From Stenotrophomonas sp. SY1 (lineage in GTDB: Bacteria > Pseudomonadota > Gammaproteobacteria > Xanthomonadales > Xanthomonadaceae): a stretch of DNA of 64,000 bases. The notes below the pieces were generated by a model. It was not told the DNA's origin and did not search any database. It saw only the letters and a list, made by a program, of their open reading frames with translations. The stretch is from positions 558,001-622,000 of the forward strand of contig NZ_JAJOYR010000001.1 of assembly GCF_021202945.1 (NCBI RefSeq). Reading direction: 5' to 3'. Below are positions 25,983 through 33,410 of this stretch, in pieces. A program made the translations under genes and the position numbers. Position 1 is the first letter of the stretch, and every line of letters starts with the position of its first letter.

Positions 25983-26144
25983 CAGTTTTAGATAGCTTTG
26001 GGCGTCAGCGTTGCGATGTGTAAAGGATGCAGTGCAGCTCTCACGACGCATTCACCCAAGTCGCGCCAATCTGAATGTCGATGATGCGGTGGGCGTATGC
26101 CGTCCCCATCGCATGGACACGGCGAATCAGAACGGAGAAATACA

Positions 26145-26465
26145 ATGCTGAAGATAATGTTCGTGGGCTTGCTTGTTGCTTCGCTGGCCGGTTGCGCAAC
26201 CACCAGCCCATCGGGCGATTCGAGCGCAACCAGCAGCGAACGTCGCGTCACCTACGCCTGCGAAGGTGGGCCGGATCTGACCGTGGTGTATGCGGAGAAC
26301 GTGGCGCGGGTGGTGCAGCCTGATGGCAGCACGGTGGACCTGCCGCAGCAGGTCACCGGTTCCGGCTTCTCCTACGGAACGCCGATGCAGTCGATTCGCG
26401 GCAAGGGCACGGAGCTGACTTATACGATCGGGCGGATGGTGCCCAGGCAGTGCCGCGAGAAGTAA
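26145..26465 (+). CDS. MliC family lysozyme-inhibitor-like lipoprotein
   Basis: A 106-residue lipoprotein: signal ending LVASLAGC (lipidated Cys), a Ser-rich linker, and a small beta-barrel with the VTYACEGGPDLTVVY start and the GSGFSYGTPMQSIRGKGTEL segment seen in MliC/PliC. Such proteins block C-type lysozyme in the periplasm or at the cell surface. AACGGAG upstream supports the ATG at 26145; an in-frame ATG at 26157 is an alternative. Confidence 0.87.
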   Translation: MLKIMFVGLLVASLAGCATTSPSGDSSATSSERRVTYACEGGPDLTVVYAENVARVVQPDGSTVDLPQQVTGSGFSYGTPMQSIRGKGTELTYTIGRMVPRQCREK

Positions 26466-26495
26466 GCGCGGCAGTGCATCAACGAAACAAACAAG

Positions 26496-26526
26496 GTCGG
26501 AACGGGGTTGCCGTTCCGGCTTTTTC
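26496..26526 (+). terminator. Terminator of the MliC-like gene
   Basis: GGAACGG and CCGTTCC pair around a 5-base loop and are followed by GGCTTTTT. Confidence 0.75.
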
Positions 26527-26560
26527 GTTCTTTGTACAAGGCCGGCCGCATCGCCAGCCT

Positions 26561-26672
26561 GTAGAAGCGGCTTCAGCCACGAAGCAGTTGATTCAGACGT
26601 GTGCTGTCCACGTGCAATCTGTTGATGCGGCGTCCGCAGGATTCTCAGCTTCGCGGCTGAAGCCGCTCCTAC
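26561..26672. repeat. REP-like inverted repeat pair
   Basis: GTAGAAGCGGCTTCAGCC at the left and GGCTGAAGCCGCTCCTAC at the right form an inverted pair spanning 112 bases, between convergent genes and 10 bases from the MFS stop codon. Confidence 0.8.
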
Positions 26673-26682
26673 GGCATGGCAT

Positions 26683-28155
26683 TCAAACGGCCTTGTGCGT
26701 CCTGTGCCAGATGCCACCGGCCACCACGAGCAACAACACGGCGGCCGTGCCGATCACGCCGATGAAGGCCTGGTCGAATGCGGCGCCGGCGAGTTGGGTG
26801 AGCTGGCTGGCTTCGGCGCCGTTGAGTTGTTCGGCGATGAGGAGGGCTTCGTCGAGGCTGTCGCTGGCTTCGGCGGCGATGCCTGGTGGCAGCACCAACG
26901 CATTGGTATACAGCGCCGACATCAGGCTGCCGAGGATGGCGATGCCCAATGCGCCGCCGAGTTCGTAGGACACCTCTTCGACCGACGCCGCCATGCCGGC
27001 ACGGTCTTCCGGGGCGGACAGCATGATGACGCTGGAGGCCGCGGTCATCGCCGCGCCGATACCGAAGCCCATGCCGGCCATGGCGAGCAACCACAGCCAC
27101 GCATCACGCTGGTAGCTGAGCAGGTAGGCGGCCAGTGCAACGCCGGACACCAGAAGCGAACACCACAACACGCGCATCGCGCCGATGCGCGGAAGGGCCA
27201 GGCCGGTGAGCGGGCCGGCGACGAACGCCGCCAACGGGATCGGCAGGATCAGCAGGCCGGCCTGCAACGGCGAATGCCCGAGCACCAGCTGCAGGCGCTG
27301 ACTGAAGACCAGCTCCACGCCGATCAACGAGCCGGCGGCGACCAGCGCGGTCGCGACGCCAGCGGAGAAGCGTGGGTTGGCGAACAGCGAGAAATCGATC
27401 AACGGAGCAGTGCTGCGCAGCTGGCGGTGAACGAAGATGGTCATCGCTATCACGCCAACCAGCAGTGCCAAGCCGGCAATCAACCACGACGGATTGCGCG
27501 TGCTGACTTCCTTGATCGCGTAGGTCAGGCCAACCAGGCCGACCATCACCTGTACCGAACCGATGAAGTCCCACGGATGCTGGGCGTTGCCGGGACGCGT
27601 GGGCAGCATCAGGCTGCCTGCCAGCAGCGCGATGATCACCACCGGCACGTTGATCAGGAACACCGAGCCCCACCAGCAATGCTCCAGCAGCAGCCCGCCG
27701 ACCACCGGGCCGAATGCGGCACCACCGGAGGCCACGGCCGCCCAGATGCCGATCGCGAACGAACGCTCCTTCTCATCAGTGAAGGTCAGGCGTATCAATG
27801 ACAGCGTGGCCGGCATCATCATGGCCGCGCCCACGGCGAGCAGGGCGCGTGATGCGATCAGAAAAGCGGGCGTTGGCGAGAATGCGGCCGCCAGCGATGC
27901 CACGCCGAACACGGTCAGTCCCGCGATGAAGATGCGCTTGTGGCCGAGCCGGTCGCCAAGCGCGCCGAGGCCAGGCAGCAGGGCTGCGGCCACCAATGCA
28001 TAGGCATTGACGATCCACAGCTTCTCGGTGGCGCTCGCCTTCAGGTCATGGGTAAGCGAGGGCAGCGCGGTGTACAGCACCGTCATGTCGATGACGATCA
28101 GAAACAGTGCGCTTGAGACGATGGCCAGCACCAGCCAGCGGTTGGAGGAGGTCAT
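26683..28155 (-). CDS. MFS efflux transporter, DHA2/SmvA-like
   Basis: A 490-residue transporter with 14 predicted transmembrane helices. Motif A is in GALGDRLGHKRIF and the drug-exporter motif C region in GPVVGGLLLEH. The start LVIDMTVLYTALPSL closely resembles SmvA/QacA-type pumps for quaternary ammonium compounds, methyl viologen and other cations. No regulator gene is adjacent, but a perfect 10-bp inverted repeat lies 128 bases upstream of the start. Confidence 0.9.
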   Translation of the reverse strand: MTSSNRWLVLAIVSSALFLIVIDMTVLYTALPSLTHDLKASATEKLWIVNAYALVAAALLPGLGALGDRLGHKRIFIAGLTVFGVASLAAAFSPTPAFLIASRALLAVGAAMMMPATLSLIRLTFTDEKERSFAIGIWAAVASGGAAFGPVVGGLLLEHCWWGSVFLINVPVVIIALLAGSLMLPTRPGNAQHPWDFIGSVQVMVGLVGLTYAIKEVSTRNPSWLIAGLALLVGVIAMTIFVHRQLRSTAPLIDFSLFANPRFSAGVATALVAAGSLIGVELVFSQRLQLVLGHSPLQAGLLILPIPLAAFVAGPLTGLALPRIGAMRVLWCSLLVSGVALAAYLLSYQRDAWLWLLAMAGMGFGIGAAMTAASSVIMLSAPEDRAGMAASVEEVSYELGGALGIAILGSLMSALYTNALVLPPGIAAEASDSLDEALLIAEQLNGAEASQLTQLAGAAFDQAFIGVIGTAAVLLLVVAGGIWHRTHKAV

Positions 28156-28282
28156 TTCCTTATCCTTGGGTTACCTGCCTTCACGCGCCATCCGGGCGCA
28201 GGTTGCCGTAATGCGGAGGCGCGAAGCCTGCGCACGATAGAGGGCGGTGCCGGAATATGGGTTGAATAAAGGGCTTTTCCGG

Positions 28283-28309
28283 CCAATCTCACGCGGGGTG
28301 TGAGATTGG
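28283..28309. promoter_or_regulatory. Operator-like inverted repeat upstream of the MFS pump
   Basis: CCAATCTCAC and GTGAGATTGG are perfect 10-bp arms separated by 7 bases, in the 309-base gap upstream of the transporter. No U-tract follows on either strand, so an operator is more likely than a terminator. The remainder of the gap shows nothing else I can name. Confidence 0.5.
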
Positions 28310-28464
28310 AAGGCGCGCAACCGAAAATGTGTTTGCGGCGAATGGACAGGCGGCACGCGATGCGCGCGAGAAGATCCGCACGCAAGTTGGCGGGGAATGC
28401 AGCAGCGCATCATTGAACGGAGTGTTCTTGTGGTGGATGCATTCCGTTCGCTGCGATGCTTCGG

Positions 28465-29451
28465 TTATGGCAGTACGTAGAGCTTCTGCGCGGGATAGTC
28501 GGCGACCATGCGCAATCGGCCGAACGCCGAGCCGCCGATGGCACCTTCAACCGGTGCATCGGTCATCGAGGACATGAACTCGGTGAAGTTCCGGTCCGGA
28601 CGCGCAGCGAACCAGGCCGGTCCGGTATCGACGCCGGCCAGACGCACGTTCGGCACCTGGATCATCGGCATGCCACCGTCGCCCTTCATTGCCACCGGCC
28701 AGTCCGGATGCGCATCACGCCATTTGCGGTACTGGCGGGCGGTGATGAAACTTCCACCTGCGCGTACGCCTTCGGCCAGTCCCAGGGCCTTGGCGCCATC
28801 GGCTCCCAGCTCCACTGTCGCGCCGGTGTCGAACAGCAGCGGCAGCGTTTCGCCATCGATCTCGACCTGGACACGCGGCCAGTACATGTTGCGGTTGGGG
28901 AGCATGGTCAACGGGGTGCTATGGGCGGTTGCGGGTGCGGTCCAGCCCTGCAACACACTGACCGATTGCGCCGGATAGTCGAACTCCCAGACCCGCCCGG
29001 CGAACCAGCGACTGCCCAGGAAGCCTTCGTAGGTCATCGGTCCGTCGCCGAAGCCTTCGGCCGGAACCACCGCCAGCCGCCCCTCCAGGAAGCGGTCCTG
29101 TTCGGCGGCAGGAATGGCGGCGCCATCGACGAATGTTGGCCACAACGCGGTCTTTATCGGTGGCTGGCCCTGCTCCTGGATGTCGGCGCCTGCGATCAGA
29201 GCCAGGCGCTTGGCGATGTCGTCGCGGACCATGTTCAAGCCGCCACCGGTGTCGGTGAAAAACTGCATGCTGCCGCCATCGCGCAGCTGAGGTACAACGA
29301 AGATGCGCTGATGCTCGAAACGGGTGGGCAGCAGCGTGCGCGTCTGCATTGTCTGCGGTTTGTCGGAGGGCTGCGGCTTCGCCGCCAGCGCAGGTGCAGC
29401 AATGAGCAGTACGGCAACGGCAAGCAGGTTGCGACGGGACAGCAAGCGCAT
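28465..29451 (-). CDS. Exported retropepsin-like protein with two DTG lobes
   Basis: A 328-residue protein with a signal peptide (MRLLSRRNLLAVAVLLIAAP, then ALAAKP). It has two aspartic-protease signatures, Asp67 (FFTDTGGG) and Asp208 (LLFDTGAT), 141 residues apart. Each is followed, some 75-100 residues on, by a similar closing segment: GFLGSRWFAGRVWEFDYPAQ and GAIGGSAFGRLRMVADYPAQ. The protein thus looks like two fused retropepsin-type lobes. I prefer the ATG at 29451 (GAGGA 10 bases upstream); 29472 is an alternative. Confidence 0.78.
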   Translation of the reverse strand: MRLLSRRNLLAVAVLLIAAPALAAKPQPSDKPQTMQTRTLLPTRFEHQRIFVVPQLRDGGSMQFFTDTGGGLNMVRDDIAKRLALIAGADIQEQGQPPIKTALWPTFVDGAAIPAAEQDRFLEGRLAVVPAEGFGDGPMTYEGFLGSRWFAGRVWEFDYPAQSVSVLQGWTAPATAHSTPLTMLPNRNMYWPRVQVEIDGETLPLLFDTGATVELGADGAKALGLAEGVRAGGSFITARQYRKWRDAHPDWPVAMKGDGGMPMIQVPNVRLAGVDTGPAWFAARPDRNFTEFMSSMTDAPVEGAIGGSAFGRLRMVADYPAQKLYVLP

Positions 29452-29602
29452 GTGAAGGACATCCTCTGTCATCGTTGGAGCGCCGATCGTGGCAGGCGAT
29501 GACTGCGGGCGTCCAGTGGCTCCGGATGGGGCGGTACACGGGCGGCTTGCGTGACGGACGTGCAAGGCATTGGCGATACGCTCATCCGCCAGACACAAAA
29601 AC

Positions 29603-29635
29603 ACCCCCGGCATGACATCCGGTCATGCCGGGGTG
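29603..29635 (-). terminator. Strong intrinsic terminator facing left
   Basis: CCCCGGCATGAC (29605-29616) and GTCATGCCGGGG (29622-29633) form a perfect 12-bp stem; on the minus strand TGTTTTTG follows. No gene on the minus strand ends just before it, so it may serve an unannotated small RNA transcribed leftward from 29640-29990. Confidence 0.75.
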
Positions 29636-29639
29636 ACAA

Positions 29640-29993
29640 GGTGTGCCGACGCCTGGGGAGAGGGAGAGATGGAATCTCCGAGGTGCGGTGGACACGATGT
29701 AAGGATGTTTGCGTTACAGCGTTCACAGCGGTGCTGCGCGTGAAAGTTGTGTTGGCGATGTCCGGTGTCACGACATACCGTTTCCAACGGAATCCACTGT
29801 AGAAAGATGGACGGCATCACGTCCATTCAGTTGTGGTTTTCTGCTGATTTCCATCAGTCATGTGTGCGGCGGGAACGCACTGTTGCTGAACGCTCTGCTG
29901 CCGCCGCGCTTTCATCGGCGCAATTTTCCCCGGGTCTTAACGGGCGGGCGCGCAGTGTCTGATTCACCAATCACAATGCGCAGGAGCCGAACC
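29640..29993. other. Gene-free stretch, possible small RNA on the minus strand
   Basis: About 350 bases without a convincing open frame. Contains GGACG/CGTCC (29812-29826) as a small hairpin. The leftward terminator at its left end is the only sign of transcription. Confidence 0.4.
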
Positions 29994-30089
29994 ATGGGAC
30001 GCCGTCGCATTCTGTCCAAGCGTGGAATCGTGATCATCGGGGTGCTGGTGATCGTGCTGGCGTTGATCGTCAGCATGGCGCCGTGGTGA
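29994..30089 (+). CDS. Small single-span membrane protein (31 residues)
   Basis: The frame encodes MGRRRILSKRG followed by a single hydrophobic helix (IVIIGVLVIVLALIVSM) and the end APW. AGGAG at 29982-29986 sits 7 bases before the ATG, and the positive head followed by a helix predicts an N-in topology. Such small membrane proteins often bind and tune a larger transporter; here the partner is unknown. A second in-frame ATG lies at 29976. Confidence 0.65.
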   Translation: MGRRRILSKRGIVIIGVLVIVLALIVSMAPW

Positions 30090-30100
30090 GTTGCGCACTG

Positions 30101-30217
30101 TTGTAGGAGCGGCGTCGGCCGCGAAGCCAGGAAAGCAACCGCAGCAGGCATAGTGGTAACCCAGCCGTTCGCGACCGTCAGGCTTCACCGGCATCGCGGC
30201 TTACGCCGCTCCTACAA
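30101..30217. repeat. REP-like inverted repeat pair
   Basis: TTGTAGGAGCGGCGT at the left and ACGCCGCTCCTACAA at the right are perfect; similarity extends to about 28 bases per arm (GCCGCGAAGCC against GCCGCGATGCC). It separates the 31-residue gene from the mdtC 3' end. Confidence 0.85.
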
Positions 30218-30271
30218 GGGCGCAAAGGCCATGCTTCGTTGGATCGCGGTTGTCCGCGACCCGGTGACGGT

Positions 30272-30302
30272 CCAGCTTCGCCGCTTACGCCGCTCCTGCC
30301 GT
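30272..30302 (-). repeat. Single REP arm overlapping the mdtC stop codon
   Basis: Read on the minus strand, CTACGGCAGGAGCGGCGTAA belongs to the same REP class as 30101-30217. It encodes the last residues (TAGAA) and the TAA stop of the pump gene. Confidence 0.7.
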
Positions 30303-33300
30303 AGTGACCGGCTTGCGGGCTTTGCGACGGGCGCGCCAACTGCGCCAGTGCTGTTGCAGGCAGGAGAAGATCACATACAACGCCGGCGTGCTCAGCAAGG
30401 TCAGGCTCTGCGAAATCAGCAGGCCGCCGATCATCGCGATGCCGAGCGGACGACGCAGTTCCGAACCTTCGCCCAGGCCGATGGCCAGCGGTAGCGCGGC
30501 CAGGATCGCCACCATCGTCGTCATCATGATCGGGCGGAAACGCACGATGCTGGCTTCGCGCACGGCTTCGGCCGGTGACTTGCCATGTTCGCGCTGCGCC
30601 ACCAGAGCGAAGTCGATCATCATGATCGCGTTCTTCTTGACGATGCCGATCAGCAGCACCAGGGCGATCATCGAAATCACCGAAAGATCGGTGTTGGTGA
30701 TCCACAACGCCAGCAACGCGCCCATGCCTGCCGCCGGCAGCGTGGACAGAATGGTCACGGGGTGCACCAGGTTTTCGTACAGCATGCCCAGCACCAGATA
30801 GACCGTGGCGATGGCGGCGATGATCAGCATCAGCATCGCCTTCGGGTCGGTTGCCTGACGGAAGCCACCGGGCGCGGCCTGGCGGATGTCGCCGGGCATG
30901 CGCAGGCCGGCGATCGCCGCCTGCACGATCGCATCGCCTTCGCCGCTGCTCACGCCGGGCGCGAGGTTGTAGCTCAGGTCCATCACCGTGTACTGGTTCT
31001 GATGGGTGACCTGTGATGGCGCCAATCCCGGTTCCTGGTGGGCAATGGTGGTCAGCGGAATCATCTGTCCGCTGGTCGAAGGCACGTACAGATCGTCGAT
31101 GGCTGACGGGCTTGCAGTCTGGCCCGGCAACGCGTTGACCACCACGCCGTACTGGTTGAGGTCGGCGTAGATGGTGGAGATCTGGCGTTGGCCGAAGGCG
31201 CCGTACAACGCGCCGTCGATGGCGCCGATGCTCACACCAAGACGCGATGCCTTCTCGCGGTCGATGACGATCTTCTGCATCAGGCCGCCCTTGTCCACGT
31301 CCGAGCCGACATCACGCAGCTTGGGGTTCTGCTTCAGTACCGCCACCAGCTTTGGCAGCCACTCGGCGAGCTGGCCGGCATCGTTGCCTTGCAGGGTCAC
31401 GCGGTTCTGTGCGCCCTGGCCACCGCCGCCGCCATCGGACGGCAGGTCCTGGATTGCACGCAGGCGCACATCCAGATCGGGGAACTGCGCCGCCTTCGCG
31501 CTCAGGCGGGTGACGACGACATTGGTGGGTTCCTTGCGGCCTTCGTCGCGGGTCTTCAGTTCGATGTTGAACTGCGCGCTGCTGCCCTGGCGGCTGGAGC
31601 CCAGACGCGCGCCGACCATCTTCACCGCCGGGTCGGCCAGGAACATGTCGGACAGGCGACGCTGGCGCTCGCTCATTTCCTGGAACGAAACCGTGGCGCT
31701 GGAACTGGCGCGGCCCCAGACCAGGCCGGTGTCCTGCTCGGGGAAGGAGCCCTTGCTTACCGCACCGGCCAGGAAGAACGTGGCGCCGATCAGCAGCAGC
31801 GGCGTCAGCGACAGGAGCAGGCAATGGCGCAGCGAGAAGTCCAGCGCCACTGTGTAAATGCGCAGCATGCCGGTGTGCAGCCGGTCCAGCAGCGGGCCGA
31901 TGCGCGAAGGTTTGACCTGCACCGAGTGAGGTTGCAGGAAGCGCGCGCACAACGCCGGGGTCAGCGTCAGCGACACCACCGCCGAGACCACGATCGCCGC
32001 CACCAGGGTCAGGGTGAACTCGCGGAAGAACGCACCGATCATGCCTTGGGCAAAGATGATCGGCAGGAACACCGCGATCAGCGAAGCGGTGATCGAGACG
32101 ATGGTGAAGCCGATTTCGCGCGCGCCGGCCATCGCCGCTTGCTTGCGCGGTACGCCTTCGTCGAGGTGGCGCATGATGTTCTCGATCACCACGATGGCGT
32201 CGTCAACGACGAAGCCAATGGCGATCACCAGCGCCAGCAAGGTGAGGTTGTTGAGGGTGAAGCCCAGCGTGGTCATCACCAACGCCGCGCCGGCCAACGA
32301 CAACGGCACCGTCACCGCCGCGATCAGCGTCGGTGCCAGACGGCGCAGGAACAGCGCCATGGTCAGGATCACCATCACCAGGCTGATCATCAGCGTGATC
32401 TGCACTTCGGCCAGCGAGGCGCGGATGGTCGGGGTGCGGTCGAAGTACGGGGTCAGCGTGGTGCCGGCATCCAGGTAGCCGGACAGCGACGGGATCGCCG
32501 CCTTGACCCGGTCCACGGTGGCGACCAGGTTGTCGCCGCTGCGCAGGTACACGTACATCAGCACGCCGCGCTTGCCGTTGAACCAGGCCGCCTGATACGC
32601 GTCCTGCTGGCCGTCGTAGACGGTGGCGATGTCCTTCAGCCGCACCACCGCGCCGTCATGCGTGGAGATGGCGACGTTGGCGAAGTCCTGCGCCTTGCGC
32701 ACCTGGTCATTGAGGACGATGGCGGTCTGGCTGGCACCGTCGCTGAGGAAGCCCAGCGGCGAGGCGACGTTGGCTGCGCGCATCGCGTTGCGCAGGTCAT
32801 CCGGGCTCAAGCCCAATGCGGTCATCGCGCGCAGGTTGAGGTCGATGCGCACCGCCGGCGTCGAGGCACCGGCGATATCCACCTGCGACACGCCCGGCAG
32901 CTGCCGCAGGCGCTGGGCGAGCAGTGAGTCGGCGGTGTTGTACAGCTCGGCCACCGATTGGGTGTCCGAGGTCAATGCCACCGCGATCACCGGATCGTCG
33001 TTGGGGTTGGCCTTCTGGTAGGTGGGCGTGTTGATGCCGGCCGGCAGGTCGGCCATGGCGGCGTTGATCGCGGCCTGCACGTCCTGCGCCGCCGCGTCGA
33101 TGTCGCGACTGGTGTTGAACATCAAAAACACCATGCTGCGGCCGTCGCTGCTGCTCGAGCGCATGGTGTCGATGCCCGGCACCTGGCCCAGGTGCCGCTC
33201 CAGTGGCGCGGTCACGGTCGAGGCCATGGTGTCGGCATCGGCACCGGTGTTGGAGGCCTGCACGAAGATCACCGGGATCGACAGGTTCGGCAGTGCCGCC

Positions 33301-33401
33301 ACACCCAGCCGCAGGTAGCAGACCAGGCCGGCGAAGAACAGGCCGATGGCCAGCAGGCCGATGCCGATCGGGCGTTTGATGAAAGGTGCGGAGATATTCA
33401 T
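30285..33401 (-). CDS. mdtC: RND efflux permease, MdtC/MuxC type
   Basis: A 1038-residue inner-membrane proton-driven pump of the hydrophobe/amphiphile efflux family. It has 12 membrane helices, two large periplasmic loops and the TM4 proton-relay pair in FVVDDAIVVIENI. It is the second of two different RND subunits in one operon, as in MdtABC/MuxABC, where the subunits form a mixed trimer; the Stenotrophomonas equivalent is SmeIJK. Its last codons and stop are REP-derived. Confidence 0.93.
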   Translation of the reverse strand: MNISAPFIKRPIGIGLLAIGLFFAGLVCYLRLGVAALPNLSIPVIFVQASNTGADADTMASTVTAPLERHLGQVPGIDTMRSSSSDGRSMVFLMFNTSRDIDAAAQDVQAAINAAMADLPAGINTPTYQKANPNDDPVIAVALTSDTQSVAELYNTADSLLAQRLRQLPGVSQVDIAGASTPAVRIDLNLRAMTALGLSPDDLRNAMRAANVASPLGFLSDGASQTAIVLNDQVRKAQDFANVAISTHDGAVVRLKDIATVYDGQQDAYQAAWFNGKRGVLMYVYLRSGDNLVATVDRVKAAIPSLSGYLDAGTTLTPYFDRTPTIRASLAEVQITLMISLVMVILTMALFLRRLAPTLIAAVTVPLSLAGAALVMTTLGFTLNNLTLLALVIAIGFVVDDAIVVIENIMRHLDEGVPRKQAAMAGAREIGFTIVSITASLIAVFLPIIFAQGMIGAFFREFTLTLVAAIVVSAVVSLTLTPALCARFLQPHSVQVKPSRIGPLLDRLHTGMLRIYTVALDFSLRHCLLLSLTPLLLIGATFFLAGAVSKGSFPEQDTGLVWGRASSSATVSFQEMSERQRRLSDMFLADPAVKMVGARLGSSRQGSSAQFNIELKTRDEGRKEPTNVVVTRLSAKAAQFPDLDVRLRAIQDLPSDGGGGGQGAQNRVTLQGNDAGQLAEWLPKLVAVLKQNPKLRDVGSDVDKGGLMQKIVIDREKASRLGVSIGAIDGALYGAFGQRQISTIYADLNQYGVVVNALPGQTASPSAIDDLYVPSTSGQMIPLTTIAHQEPGLAPSQVTHQNQYTVMDLSYNLAPGVSSGEGDAIVQAAIAGLRMPGDIRQAAPGGFRQATDPKAMLMLIIAAIATVYLVLGMLYENLVHPVTILSTLPAAGMGALLALWITNTDLSVISMIALVLLIGIVKKNAIMMIDFALVAQREHGKSPAEAVREASIVRFRPIMMTTMVAILAALPLAIGLGEGSELRRPLGIAMIGGLLISQSLTLLSTPALYVIFSCLQQHWRSWRARRKARKPVTTAGAA

Positions 33402-33410
33402 GCCGGCGCG

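Noticed and set aside
31188..32927. Long plus-strand frame through mdtC
   Set aside because: Antisense to the RND pump; low-complexity Arg/Gln/His protein without motifs.
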